This document shows, in pieces, positions 46,009-55,073 of a stretch of 64,000 nt of DNA. The notes under the pieces were generated by a model, which saw only the letters and a list, made by a program, of their open reading frames with translations, ran no database searches and was not told the DNA's origin. The stretch is from Roseiarcus sp963767245 (lineage in GTDB: Bacteria > Pseudomonadota > Alphaproteobacteria > Rhizobiales > Beijerinckiaceae), in NCBI GenBank assembly GCA_963767245.1, contig CAVYDG010000023.1, positions 186,001-250,000 of the forward strand, in the 5' to 3' direction. Each line of letters opens with the position of its first letter. Position 1 is the stretch's first letter. Position numbers and translations under genes: made by a program.

Positions 46009-46770
46009 TCACTCCTCGGGCTGGCGGGCGTCGGCGACTTCGTTGACAAGCTTGCGCATCATCGCCTGGCCGAAAGTCTTGAAGTCGTCGATCGGCAACA
46101 CGAACGCGCCCGTGCCGCCGATCACATTGTCGCGATAATATTGGGCGATGCCGCCCGGCGCCGGATTGGTGTGCAGGGCCAGATAGCCGCCCAACGCCGC
46201 CGCTTTCTTGTTGAAGATCGCCAGACCATTGATCACCACGCCGGCCCCGACGGCGGCGTCGCGGGCCTCAGTCACAAGATGGCCCTGGTTGCTCGTGCCG
46301 TCGCCCGAGACGTCGATCACCCTGCGCTCGGTGGAAAAGGCGCTCTCGGCGAACAAGGCGAAGGAGAAATCGATCGCCGTGCCGATGGCCGTCCGCCCGA
46401 CATAGGAGCGTGGCGCCGCGGTCAGCGCGGCGGCAAACGCCTGCGCGTCGGCCTGGTTGCGGATTACCGCCCAGTCGACGACGACCTTGTCCTCGCCGTC
46501 GCCGGCCCATTCGACATAGGCGAGCGCGATCGCGCCATGCGGTCCGGTGGAGACCGCATCGAGAAGTTGCTGGCTCTGGATTGCGTCGGCGTAGCCGCGC
46601 CGCTGGAGCGCGAACTCGTCGTCGTCGATGCTGCGCGAGACATCCGCCGCCAGCACGATCGCCGCGTCGACCGTGACCGGCGCCCCCGCGGCGCCTGCCC
46701 GGCGGGCCGGCGGCGAGAACAGAAGAATGAGCGCGGCGCCGAGCGCCAGGCCGATCCGCAATCCGCGCAT
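46009..46770 (-). CDS. DUF1194 / von Willebrand factor A-type secreted protein
   Basis: 253 residues with a signal peptide (MRGLRIGLALGAALILLF, cleavage near RAGAAGA). The vWA-like domain opens with AAIVLAADVSRSIDDDEF, giving the MIDAS D-x-S-x-S metal site, then RTAIGTAIDFSFALF and VIDVSGDGTSNQG. The family is typical of Hyphomicrobiales; its partner is unknown. ATG 46770 has GGAGG five bases before it; the open frame extends to 46803 but lacks a signal there. It ends 13 bases past the convergent HtrA-like gene. Confidence 0.87.
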   Translation of the reverse strand: MRGLRIGLALGAALILLFSPPARRAGAAGAPVTVDAAIVLAADVSRSIDDDEFALQRRGYADAIQSQQLLDAVSTGPHGAIALAYVEWAGDGEDKVVVDWAVIRNQADAQAFAAALTAAPRSYVGRTAIGTAIDFSFALFAESAFSTERRVIDVSGDGTSNQGHLVTEARDAAVGAGVVINGLAIFNKKAAALGGYLALHTNPAPGGIAQYYRDNVIGGTGAFVLPIDDFKTFGQAMMRKLVNEVADARQPEE

Positions 46771-47083
46771 CCAAGCCTCCTCCGCCCCGCCGGCTTCGAG
46801 CATACGCGGGGGAGAGGCGCGCCGGAAGAGGCGCGCCCGATCACTCTGATGTGAAGGACGAGTTCCGCTCGCTCACGCGGCCGCTGGCGGGCGCGTCGAA
46901 CTTTAGGGGAAAAAAACGTGAGCGGAGGTGCAAACCAAGGACAACCCAAAAAGGGCTGCCGCTGCGAGCGGTGCGTCCAGAGTCCGTTCCTGGAACGGAG
47001 CCCTGTCGCCTTATGACGCATCCTTGATTTGCAGCTCCTCTCGCGCTTCGAGTTTTGCGGCGGACCGCAGGAGACGTTGTCGG
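46771..47083. other. intergenic stretch without a supported gene
   Basis: 313 bases upstream of the DUF1194 gene and downstream of the next minus-strand gene. It contains an A-run (GGGGAAAAAAACG near 46907-46919) and should carry the DUF1194 promoter. No open frame with a ribosome site and no strong hairpin was seen. Confidence 0.4.
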
Positions 47084-47569
47084 CTAGTTCGCGTCCAATT
47101 CGCCGCGCAACGTGTGGCTTTGGCCGTCGAGCATGGCGTAGGCGATGTCATCGATGCGCCAGTCGCCGCGCTCGTAAACCATGGCGTAGGTCAACCGCTC
47201 CCGGGCGCCGTCGCCGCGGGCGAACTCGGCCAGAACCTCGGCTGTGTCGTGAGCTTCCGAGACCGGCGCGACGCGCAGCGCCACCAGATGGGGCGCCCCG
47301 TCAGTGAACGGATCGGCGACCACCACCGGGGGCGTGTTGTGCGCGTCGGCGACGATTTCATTGGCGGCGATCGACCGCAGGAGCGAGCGCGAGAAGAACC
47401 GCGCCCTGAGCGCGTTGTCGCCCATGACGCCGTCGCCCCGGCCGTGGATGGCCGATTCATCGGCCGCGTAGGCCGCCTTCACCGCGGCGTCGGGCGAAAG
47501 CCTGTTGATCGCCATTTCGCCAGCGAGGGCAAAAGGCAGAAGACAGGCGACTGCAATCAGGGTCCTCAT
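47084..47569 (-). CDS. secreted protein, DUF3828-like
   Basis: 161 residues with a signal peptide (MRTLIAVACLLPFALAGEMA). The mature part has an N-terminal helix (SPDAAVKAAYAADESAI), FFSRSLLRSIAANEIVADAH, PPVVVADPFTDG and the ending YERGDWRIDDIAYAMLDGQS, the DUF3828/NTF2-like pattern in which WRIDDI is characteristic. Function unknown. AAGGAA lies eight bases before the ATG. Upstream, GTTAAC palindromes at 47588-47606 could be part of its promoter. Confidence 0.7.
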   Translation of the reverse strand: MRTLIAVACLLPFALAGEMAINRLSPDAAVKAAYAADESAIHGRGDGVMGDNALRARFFSRSLLRSIAANEIVADAHNTPPVVVADPFTDGAPHLVALRVAPVSEAHDTAEVLAEFARGDGARERLTYAMVYERGDWRIDDIAYAMLDGQSHTLRGELDAN

Positions 47570-47744
47570 GACTCAGTTCCTTCCAAACCGTTAACCCAAA
47601 GTTAACGCTGGACCCCGCCGCGCGCTGTGACGGCCATCACACTCCGGAAGGGCAGGGATGGGGGAGGAGGAGGCTGAAAGACGGTTGGAAACCGTAAAAA
47701 GGCCGCGACGCGCGTGGACTTGACCCCGGAGGCGCGGGGGACGC

Positions 47745-48440
47745 TCAGCGCCTGCGGCCGGCGAACGCCTTGGCGAGAAAAAGGCCGCCGTGCTTGAGGC
47801 CCGCAGCGTCGATGCCGTGGCCGATTCCGAGCGACAGATGCCATTGGGTCGGGATCGAAGCCCCGGCCAGCGCTTCCCCCGCCATGAACATCGCCTCGAA
47901 CGGAATCAGCGGGTCCTGGTCGCCGTGCGCGAGCAGGATCGGCGGCGGCAGGCCGCGGGAATCGCGCGCTGTCGCCTCCGCGAGCCGCTCCGGGCCGATC
48001 AGCAGGCCGGAATAGCCGAGGATCGCCGCCGGCGCGCGCGGGCGTCTCAAGCCGACGTGCAGCGCCATCATCGTCCCCTGGCTGAAGCCGACCAGCGCCA
48101 AGCGCGAGTCGTCGAGGCCAAGCCGCTTGAGCTCGGCGTCGAGGAAGGCGTCGATCGCGCCGCGCGCCTTGACCGCGCCGTTCCAGCGTTCGTCGGCGCC
48201 GGCCGGATCCTCAGGGGGACGATTGGAGAGCGCGAACCATTGCCGGCCCATCGGCGAGGCCGCCGAGCGCTCGGGCGCATGTGGCGAGACGAAGGCCGCC
48301 TCGGGCAACAGCCCCCGCCACTGGCGCCCGAGGTCGATCAGGTCATTGCCGTCGGCGCCGTAGCCGTGCAGAAACACCACCAGCTGGCTCGTTCTGCCTG
48401 CCGCCGCCGGGATGCGGGGTCCGTCCATGGCGGCGCTCAT
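47745..48440 (-). CDS. alpha/beta-hydrolase, carboxylesterase/phospholipase type
   Basis: A 231-residue serine esterase of the YpfH/carboxylesterase 2 family. The oxyanion region is QLVVFLHGYGADGNDLIDLG, the nucleophile elbow LVGFSQGTMMALHVG, the catalytic Asp in LLAHGDQDPLIPFEAM and His in LSLGIGHGIDAAGL. No signal peptide is present, so it is cytosolic. The ATG at 48440 begins MSAAMDGPRIPAA; the longer open frame upstream overlaps the glycosylase gene and is Arg/Pro-rich, not family-like. Its natural ester is unknown. Confidence 0.88.
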   Translation of the reverse strand: MSAAMDGPRIPAAAGRTSQLVVFLHGYGADGNDLIDLGRQWRGLLPEAAFVSPHAPERSAASPMGRQWFALSNRPPEDPAGADERWNGAVKARGAIDAFLDAELKRLGLDDSRLALVGFSQGTMMALHVGLRRPRAPAAILGYSGLLIGPERLAEATARDSRGLPPPILLAHGDQDPLIPFEAMFMAGEALAGASIPTQWHLSLGIGHGIDAAGLKHGGLFLAKAFAGRRR

Positions 48441-48475
48441 CGACAATTGGCTCCAGGGATGATCGAGGGTCTGGC

Positions 48476-49217
48476 TTAACGCGAACCATCGGCGAGAGCC
48501 ATCCCCGAGCGCGCTTTGGCGCCCCGGTAATAGGCCCACAGCATCCGTGCGGCGACGCCCCTGAGCGGCCGCCAGCGCTCGGCGATCCGCTCGAGCCGCG
48601 CCGCGTCGGGCCGGCGCTTGAGGTTGAGGGCGAGCTTGGCGGCTTCCTGGAGCGCGAGGTCGCCGGCGGGAAACGCGTCCGGGTGGCCGAGGCAGAACAG
48701 AAGGAAGATGTCGGCCGTCCACGGGCCGACGCCCTTGACCGCGACCAGCGCCTTGTGGGCGTCGCCGGCGTCGAGATCGCTGAGGCCCTTAAGATCGAGG
48801 GCGCCCTCGATCACCGCCTGCGGCGACCGCCCGCAAGGCGCGGATTTTGGCGCTCGATAATCCGCAGGCGCGCAGTTCGTCGTCGGTCGCGGCGCCGATC
48901 TGAGCCGCCTCGAGCGGGACGACGCACGCCTGCAAGCGCCCGAAAATGGCGGCGGCGCTGGCGACGGACACTTGCTGGGAGACGATGATCGCCGCGAGGC
49001 CGGCGAAACCCGGCTCCCGGCGGCGAAGCGGCGGCCGTCCGCCCGTTGCGGTCAGGCGCTGGACCAGCTCCGGCTCTTTGGCGCGCAGGCGCTCGGCGGC
49101 TTCCTGCAAGGACGCCTCATCGACGATCAGCGCGCCGGGATGATAGGTCCTTGCCGCCCCGGGGCGGGCGCGCCGGGTTGCGCGCGCCGCCGGCTTGTGC
49201 TTGCGCTTCGCCGCCAT
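48476..49217 (-). pseudogene. DNA-3-methyladenine glycosylase (AlkA-like), one frame change
   Basis: A base-excision repair glycosylase of the helix-hairpin-helix superfamily, about 246 residues when restored. The first frame (from ATG 49217) gives FAGLAAIIVSQQVSVASAAA and ACGLSSAKIRALRAVA; the second gives IEGALDLKGLSDLDAG, then the HhH-GPD motif ALVAVKGVGPWTADIFLLF with catalytic Asp, and GRPD-like C-terminal helices. The change lies near 48810-48830, where one extra base in a GC-rich run explains it. The first 20 residues are Lys/Arg-rich. Its ATG overlaps that of divergent gluQRS by two bases. Confidence 0.8.
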
Positions 49218-50118
49218 GGCCGATGATACCCTCGCAACCGCGCCGATGCTGCGCTTTGCGCCGTCGCCGAACGGAGCGCTCCATCTCGGCCATGCGTATT
49301 CGGCGCTGATGAACGAACGTGTCGCCGGCGAGGCGGGCGGGCGCCTGATTCTGCGCATTGAAGACCTGGATCGCGCCCGTTGCAAGCCTGAGTTCGAGGC
49401 CGCAATCGTCGACGATCTCGCGTGGCTCGGCCTTCGCTTTCCTGCGCCCCGGCGCCGCCAGAGCGAGCATCGCGCCGACTACGCGGCGGCGCTGGCGCGC
49501 CTAGAGGGGCGGGGCCTCGTTTACCCCTGCTTTTGCACTCGCTCGGAGGCCAGGCGCGCCTCGGCCGGCGTTCTCGACCCGGACGGCGTCCCGCTCTATC
49601 CCGGAACCTGCCGCGCGCTCTCCCCGGCCGAAGCGCGCACCCGCGTCGTCCGCGGCGAACGGGCGGTCTTCCGCCTCGATACGGGCCGGGCGCTCACCGC
49701 CGCGCCTGTCAATCTCTCCTGGGTCGAATATGGCGAAGGCGCCGTTCCAAGCGAGCGTGCGGCGGCGCCGGCGGTCTGGGGCGACATCGTCCTCAGCGGC
49801 CGCGATCTCGCGGCGAGTTACCATCTGGCGGTGGTCGTGGACGATGCGCTGCAAGGCGTGACCGACGTCGTGCGCGGACGCGATCTCCTTGCCGCGACCG
49901 CCGTGCACCGGCTGCTTCAGGAGCTGCTCGCCTGCCCGGCGCCGCGCTACCGGCACCACCGGCTCGTTCTCGACCGCGACGGAGCGAAACTGTCGAAAAG
50001 CCGTCAGTCCGAATCGCTTGCCGAATTGCGCGGAGTAGGCTTGAGCCCGGGCGAAGTTCGCTCGGCGTTGGGGTTCGGGGCGCCCGCCTGCGGCGCGCTC
50101 GCAGTCGCGCTCGGCTGA
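49216..50118 (+). CDS. gluQRS: glutamyl-Q tRNA(Asp) synthetase
   Basis: Attaches glutamate to queuosine at position 34 of tRNA-Asp. The 300 residues resemble the catalytic core of GluRS without an anticodon-binding domain: HIGH-type motif LRFAPSPNGALHLGHAYSAL, RIEDLDRARCK, the zinc site in YPCFCTRSEARRA with YPGTCRAL, VVRGRDLLAATAVHRLLQ, and the KMSKS-type DGAKLSKSRQS. ATG 49216 is used; a later ATG at 49246 is possible. Its 3' end overlaps the convergent M23 gene by 115 bases. Confidence 0.93.
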   Translation: MADDTLATAPMLRFAPSPNGALHLGHAYSALMNERVAGEAGGRLILRIEDLDRARCKPEFEAAIVDDLAWLGLRFPAPRRRQSEHRADYAAALARLEGRGLVYPCFCTRSEARRASAGVLDPDGVPLYPGTCRALSPAEARTRVVRGERAVFRLDTGRALTAAPVNLSWVEYGEGAVPSERAAAPAVWGDIVLSGRDLAASYHLAVVVDDALQGVTDVVRGRDLLAATAVHRLLQELLACPAPRYRHHRLVLDRDGAKLSKSRQSESLAELRGVGLSPGEVRSALGFGAPACGALAVALG

Positions 50119-52166
50119 AGCTCCGCCGTCGCGGCGACGGGAACGGACGCGGGCTTCACCGCCGCCATTGCCGCCGCCGATGGCGACTGGGCCATGAGCT
50201 GATCGATGCGCTCGCGCTCGCGCTTGAACGCGGCGAGCATCTTACCGTCGAATTCGCGCGTGCGGGCGAGCTTGATCGCCATCGGGTCGACGAAGTTGCC
50301 GTTGATGATCACCTCGTAATGGAGGTGCGGCCCGGTCGCCAATCCGGTTTCGCCGAGATAGCCGATGGTCTGGCCCTGGACCACGTGCGCGCCCTCGACG
50401 ACGCCGCGTCCGAAGCCGGACATGTGATTGTAGGTGGTCACATAGCCGTTGGCGTGCTGGATTTCGACCCGCCGCCCGTAGCCGGTGTCCCAGCCCGCCT
50501 CGATGACAGTGCCGTTGCCGGCGGCGAAGATAGGCGTGCCGATCGGCGCCGCCCAATCGATGCCGGTGTGCATGCGCGCATAATGCAGGATGGGATGATA
50601 GCGCATGCCGAACGGCGACGTCATCTCGCCCTCGGCGATCGGTTTACGCACCAGGAATTTGCGCATCGATCGGCCGTTTTCGTCGTAGAAGTCGACCATG
50701 TTGTCGTCGGGCGTTTGGAACCGGTAGTACTTGAACGTCTGGTCCCGGATGGTCATCAACGCGCACAAAAGCTCGGGGCGCGGATTGATGTCGTCCGGAT
50801 CGGAATAAAACGCTTCGATCGAATCGCCCGGCGCGGCCGAGCGCTGGAAGTCCACGTCATTGGCGAACACCCTGGCCAGGACGTCGATGACCGGCCGCGG
50901 CACGCCCTGCTTGATCGTCGTCTCGTAGAGACTCTGATAAAGGCTCATGCCGCCGCCCGCATCCTCTTCATCCGCGGCCTTCGGCTTCCGCGGGCCTCCG
51001 GCGGCGCGCTGGCTGACAGCCTTGTAACCGCCGCCGTCGGTGATCGCGACCGTCGCTTTGAGCTGATCGTCGGCATAGGCCGAAATCCGGGCTATTCTCG
51101 GCTTTTCGCCTCGAACGGCGGACTCCTGCGGCAGGAGGATGATCTTCTGCCCCTCGCCAACCGGCGATTCGCCATGTTTGACGCCGAACGCCGAAAGGAT
51201 CGCCGCAGCGTCCTCGGGACTTGCGCCATTGGCCTTGAGCACGTCCTCGAAGCTCTCGCCATGGCGAATTTGCACCAGCTTCTCGCTCGGCGAGCCATCG
51301 TCCGGGCTCGCCTTGACCGCGTTGGTCACATTTTCCGGAATCATGCGCACTTCGATCGACGCGAACGGCGTGCTCGGGGTCGCGGCGCCCACATTCGCAT
51401 AGGCCGAGAGCGCGCGCAGCGCGTCGCCGCCGGCTCGGCTGGTTCGCATCAGCAAAATCTGCGGCGGCAGCGATTGCCCAGCCGACCTCTGAGCCCCGGC
51501 GGGCGCTTTCAAAGTCTCGACGACCTGGGCCTCCGCCTCGGCCTGCGACAATTCGCCGGTTGTGTGTTGCGCGTCGGAGGCAGTGAGGTCTTCGACCCGA
51601 AACGTGACTTCCGCATTGTCCTGAACCGGGCCGGGATCGGGCGCCGCGTCGGCGACGTCGGTTCCCCCGTTCATGAGCTTGAGTGGGTTGAACGGCGGCA
51701 CTGCGTCGGCAAAACCGGTCGGCGTCGTGGTCAGGGTGGTCTGGAGTCGGGTGTAGGGCCGCTCCTTCACCACTTCTTTGTCGCCGACCTTGATGCTGGT
51801 CGGAACCTTGAAAGTCTGTTTGTCCGAGACGATGTCGACGGGCCGAAGCAGCCGATCGCCCTTGGCGGGATTGACGCCCTCTTCCCGCGCGTCCGCCGGC
51901 CGGGGTGGAGCAGCGAAGTCCGGCGCCTCGGCGAAGTCATACTGACTGTCGAGATCGAGATAGAGTGCAGCGCCGATCAGGGTAACGCCGAAGAGGCCGG
52001 CCAATGAGGCGCCGGCAAGCCATCGGAATGACGCGCTACGCCGCTCGTTGCGGTTCAGCCGATCGTCGCTCAGTCGGATCGGCGGCTCGACGCCAAGCTC
52101 GGGACCGAATGTCGCGCGGTCGGCGCGGGAACCGAGGCGGGGAAAGGCGGCGGCCAATGTCGTCAA
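50004..52166 (-). CDS. M23-family peptidoglycan endopeptidase, membrane anchored
   Basis: 720 residues: a cytosolic N-terminus, one membrane helix (FRWLAGASLAGLFGVTLIGA, about residues 47-66), a long disordered and LysM/SPOR-like periplasmic part, and a LytM (M23) domain near residues 530-640. Zinc ligands are visible in ARMHTGIDWAAPIGTPIFA (H-x3-D) and ATGPHLHYEVIINGNFVDP (H-x-H). It probably cuts peptidoglycan cross-links. The first frame codon is a TTG at 52166 with no good ribosome site, so the start is uncertain. The Ala/Pro-rich tail overlaps gluQRS by 115 bases. Confidence 0.88.
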   Translation of the reverse strand: MTTLAAAFPRLGSRADRATFGPELGVEPPIRLSDDRLNRNERRSASFRWLAGASLAGLFGVTLIGAALYLDLDSQYDFAEAPDFAAPPRPADAREEGVNPAKGDRLLRPVDIVSDKQTFKVPTSIKVGDKEVVKERPYTRLQTTLTTTPTGFADAVPPFNPLKLMNGGTDVADAAPDPGPVQDNAEVTFRVEDLTASDAQHTTGELSQAEAEAQVVETLKAPAGAQRSAGQSLPPQILLMRTSRAGGDALRALSAYANVGAATPSTPFASIEVRMIPENVTNAVKASPDDGSPSEKLVQIRHGESFEDVLKANGASPEDAAAILSAFGVKHGESPVGEGQKIILLPQESAVRGEKPRIARISAYADDQLKATVAITDGGGYKAVSQRAAGGPRKPKAADEEDAGGGMSLYQSLYETTIKQGVPRPVIDVLARVFANDVDFQRSAAPGDSIEAFYSDPDDINPRPELLCALMTIRDQTFKYYRFQTPDDNMVDFYDENGRSMRKFLVRKPIAEGEMTSPFGMRYHPILHYARMHTGIDWAAPIGTPIFAAGNGTVIEAGWDTGYGRRVEIQHANGYVTTYNHMSGFGRGVVEGAHVVQGQTIGYLGETGLATGPHLHYEVIINGNFVDPMAIKLARTREFDGKMLAAFKRERERIDQLMAQSPSAAAMAAVKPASVPVAATAELQPSATASAPQAGAPNPNAERTSPGLKPTPRNSASDSD

Positions 52167-52351
52167 ACTGTCGTTTCGCTCGCTTTGGACGCCCGCGTTG
52201 CGGTCGCGCGGGCGGGGAGGCTAGTTAACCCGCATGGTTGGCCAGCGCAAGCTTGCCCCCGGCTCTCCCCTCGCCGCCGACAGCGTTCGCGTCTGGCGAT
52301 TCTTCAGCTTAAGCCGTATCTTGCCGATCGGGGTTCCGCTGCGAGGGTCGC

Positions 52352-52990
52352 ATGCAATTGATTGGAATGCTTGATTCGCCGTATGTCCGCCGGGTCGCCA
52401 TTGCGCTGATCGTCGCCGGAACGCCGTTCAAGCACCGGCCGATCTCGCTGTTCCGGCACATCGACCAGTTCTCGAAACTCAACCCGCTTCTCAAAGCGCC
52501 GACGCTCGTCGCCGACGAAGGTACGGCGCTGATGGATTCCAGCGTCATTCTGGACTACCTCGCCGGCCTCGATCCGCGGATAGCGGCGCTGACGCCATCG
52601 AATGTTCCGGCGCGTCTGCGGGCTTCGCGCGCGACCGGCCTTGCGCTCACGGTGATGGAGAAAGCGGTCCAGCGCCACTACGAGCGCATGCTGGGTCCCG
52701 CCGAAAAGCGGCACGAGCCGTGGATCGAAAGGGTAATGAGCCAGCTGACCGGGGGCTTGAACGCGCTCAACGCCGAATTGCCAGGGTCCGGCTGGATCGG
52801 CGGCGAACTGGGCCTGGCGGACATTTCGGTCGCTTGCGCCTTCGGCTTCATGGAAGGCGTGGTGGCGGACCTTGTCGAGACCAGCGGCTACCCCAATCTC
52901 GCGGCGTTCTCGGCCCGCGCCGAGGCGCTTCCAGCTTTCCGCGCCGCGCCGGCGCAGGATAGTGTGACCGCCGTCGCGATCGGCGGTTGA
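52352..52990 (+). CDS. glutathione S-transferase family protein
   Basis: A 212-residue cytosolic protein with an N-terminal thioredoxin-like fold (MQLIGMLDSPYVRRVAIALI; the S-P-Y-x-R pattern marks the glutathione site), LLKAPTLVADEGTALMDSSV with the cis-Pro and Ser that bind the gamma-glutamyl group, and an all-helical C-terminal domain (IGGELGLADISVACAFGFM). The substrate is unknown. GAGGG is five bases before the ATG. The next gene starts 33 bases later on the same strand. Confidence 0.9.
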   Translation: MQLIGMLDSPYVRRVAIALIVAGTPFKHRPISLFRHIDQFSKLNPLLKAPTLVADEGTALMDSSVILDYLAGLDPRIAALTPSNVPARLRASRATGLALTVMEKAVQRHYERMLGPAEKRHEPWIERVMSQLTGGLNALNAELPGSGWIGGELGLADISVACAFGFMEGVVADLVETSGYPNLAAFSARAEALPAFRAAPAQDSVTAVAIGG

Positions 52991-53022
52991 CGAAACCCGC
53001 CCGGCGAAGCGGGGAGGGACTC

Positions 53023-54021
53023 ATGGCCGACCAGATCAAGACCATGCGCGCCGTGGTTGCGCCCCGTCCGGGCGGTCCCGAGGCGCTGCAAATAGAGATG
53101 CGTCAGCGCCCGGGCCCGGGGGCGCGCGAGATTCTGGTTCGGGTCGAAGCCGCGGGCGTCAATCGGCCCGACGTCCACCAGCGTCAGGGAAATTATCCGC
53201 CCCCGCCCGGCGTGACGGATGTGCTCGGCCTCGAAATCGCCGGTGAAGTCGTGGCGCTGGGGCCGGACGCCAGGCTTCACCCGTTGGGCGCGCGAGTCAC
53301 GGCGCTCGTTCCCGGCGGCGGCTACGCCGATTATTGCGTCGCGCACGAAACCAATGCCCTGCCGATCCCCGCTGGCCTAACCGCAATCGAGGCGGCGGCG
53401 ATTCCGGAAACCTATTTCACCGTCTGGACGAATGTCTTTTCCCGCGGGGCGCTGAAGCCCGGCGAGACCCTGCTCGTGCATGGCGGAACCTCCGGCATCG
53501 GCACGACCGCGATCGCGCTCGCCAAGGCGTTCGGCGCCCGCGTCGTCGCCACCGCCGGATCGGATGAGAAGGCGGCGGAATGCGAGCGGCTGGGCGCCGA
53601 TCTCGGCGTCAACCATCGCAAGGACGATTTCGTCGCCCTGACCGTTAAGGCGACCGAAGGCCGGGGCGCCGACGTCATTCTCGACATGGTCGGCGGCGAC
53701 TACGTCGAGCGCAACTATGCGGCGGCGGCGCTGGATGGGCGCATCGTGCAGATCGCGTTCCTCAAGGGACAAATGGCAAACGTGGATCTTAGGCCGCTGA
53801 TGGTGAAGCGCCTCATCCATACCGGCTCGACCTTGCGTCCCCGCTCGCCGGCGGAGAAGGCGGTGATCGCCGAGGCCCTGCAGGCCAAGGTGTGGCCGCT
53901 CCTCGAAGCCGGCCGTTTAAGGCCAGTCATCGATTCGGTTTTCCCGCTCGCCGAGGCGGCGAAGGCGCATGAGCGGATCGAGAGCCGAGGGCACGTCGGC
54001 AAGGTGGTTCTGAGGACGTGA
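53023..54021 (+). CDS. NAD(P)H:quinone oxidoreductase, zinc-free MDR (QOR/PIG3) type
   Basis: A 332-residue medium-chain dehydrogenase without the structural-zinc Cys cluster. Seen are the N-terminal MRAVVAPRPGGPEALQIEM, VNRPDVHQRQGNYPPPPGVT, the central EAAAIPETYFTVWTNVFSRG and the NADPH motif LLVHGGTSGIGTTAIALAKA, then VILDMVGGDYVERN. Homologues reduce quinones by one-electron steps. ATG 53023 follows GGGGAGG (53011-53017) and is preferred over the open frame from 52987. Confidence 0.93.
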   Translation: MADQIKTMRAVVAPRPGGPEALQIEMRQRPGPGAREILVRVEAAGVNRPDVHQRQGNYPPPPGVTDVLGLEIAGEVVALGPDARLHPLGARVTALVPGGGYADYCVAHETNALPIPAGLTAIEAAAIPETYFTVWTNVFSRGALKPGETLLVHGGTSGIGTTAIALAKAFGARVVATAGSDEKAAECERLGADLGVNHRKDDFVALTVKATEGRGADVILDMVGGDYVERNYAAAALDGRIVQIAFLKGQMANVDLRPLMVKRLIHTGSTLRPRSPAEKAVIAEALQAKVWPLLEAGRLRPVIDSVFPLAEAAKAHERIESRGHVGKVVLRT

Positions 54022-54075
54022 GCGCCGGCCGCAGGCCGAGCTTGAAAAGAGGGAGCCGAAGTCGCATGTTTCCCG

Positions 54076-54546
54076 GTGCGGGGCGAGAATCGACCCCGCG
54101 CCAAGAGGAACGCGACGCTGACCCTCACGCCTCTTCCTGCCGCGGCGCCCACCGTCCGCGGCTCGGCCAGTTCAGGCCACGCGGCGACGGCCGACATCCT
54201 GTCGCAGACCATCGTTGAAGGACTCGAGGACGCGAAGGCGGAAGACATCGTCTCGATCGATCTTTTCGGCCGGACGTCGCTCGCCGACCGGATGATCATC
54301 GCCTCCGGCCGTTCGAGCGTGCACGTCGGCGCGATCGCCGACCGGGTGGTCAAGGCCTGTCGCGACGCAGGCTTTCCGGCGCCGAAAGTCGAGGGAATGC
54401 CGCTCTGCGACTGGGTCCTGCTCGACGCGCAGAACGCCATCGTCCACATCTTCCGCCCGGATGTCCGCCGCTTCTATAATCTCGAAAAGATGTGGAGCGC
54501 GGATCGGCCCGGAGAAGCGGCAAGGGCCGAGGCGGGCAAGAGCTGA
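54076..54546 (+). CDS. rsfS: ribosome silencing factor RsfS (YbeB/Iojap)
   Basis: Binds ribosomal protein L14 and blocks subunit joining when nutrients are scarce. Conserved core: IVEGLEDAKAEDIVSIDLFG, LADRMIIASGRSSVHVGAIA, GMPLCDWVLLDAQNAIVHIF and RRFYNLEKMWSA. The core begins near residue 40. The frame's first codon is GTG 54076, and there is no ATG before the core and no nearby ribosome site; AAGAGG at 54099-54104 might serve a CTG start at 54115. The start is therefore open. It is followed four bases later by rlmH. The usual nadD is not upstream. Confidence 0.88.
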   Translation: MRGENRPRAKRNATLTLTPLPAAAPTVRGSASSGHAATADILSQTIVEGLEDAKAEDIVSIDLFGRTSLADRMIIASGRSSVHVGAIADRVVKACRDAGFPAPKVEGMPLCDWVLLDAQNAIVHIFRPDVRRFYNLEKMWSADRPGEAARAEAGKS

Positions 54547-54550
54547 ACGG

Positions 54551-55033
54551 ATGCGCCTCGCGCTGGTTTGCGTCGGCAAACTGAAGGCGGGGCCGGAGCG
54601 TTTGCTGTTCGACCGTTACCTGAAGCGGCTCAAGGAGAGCGCGCGAAGCGCAGGGATCGCCGGCGTCGATGTGCGCGAGATCGGCGAATCGCGGGCGCGG
54701 CGGGCGGAAGAACGGCGGGCCGAGGAAGGCGCCGCGATCCTGGCGGCCGTGCCCAAGGGGGGCGCGCTGGTCTTGCTCGACGAACGAGGGCCGCCAGCCA
54801 CCAGCGAGGAATGGGCGGCCGACCTCGGCCGGGCCCGGGATGGGTCGAGAGCGGCCTATGCAGTCGCGATCGGGGGACCCGACGGGCTCGATTCGTCGCT
54901 TGGCGCCGCAGCGCATCGAATGGTGAGTTTCGGCTCGATGACCTGGCCTCACCAGCTGGTCCGGGTGATGGCCGGCGAGCAGCTCTACCGGGCGATGACA
55001 ATTCTCGCCGGCCATCCCTATCATCGCCGATGA
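54551..55033 (+). CDS. rlmH: 23S rRNA (pseudouridine1915-N3)-methyltransferase
   Basis: SPOUT-class methyltransferase modifying helix 69 of 23S rRNA. The 160 residues start MRLALVCVGKLKAGPERLL and include GGALVLLDERGPPATSEEWA, the SAM knot AYAVAIGGPDGLDSSLGAAA, and the C-terminal signature FGSMTWPHQLVRVMAGEQLY. Length matches the family. It is directly coupled to rsfS (four-base gap) and 40 bases ahead of envC, the usual order in Hyphomicrobiales. Confidence 0.95.
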   Translation: MRLALVCVGKLKAGPERLLFDRYLKRLKESARSAGIAGVDVREIGESRARRAEERRAEEGAAILAAVPKGGALVLLDERGPPATSEEWAADLGRARDGSRAAYAVAIGGPDGLDSSLGAAAHRMVSFGSMTWPHQLVRVMAGEQLYRAMTILAGHPYHRR

Positions 55034-55073
55034 GCGCCGCGATATTGGCTAGATTTGGTGATTGTTGCCGCGC

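Noticed and set aside
49422..52007. Very long open frame (861 codons) on the plus strand across the M23 gene
   Set aside because: It is the antisense of a real peptidase gene, Arg/Gly/Ala-rich, without start signal or family motifs; such shadows are normal in GC-rich DNA.
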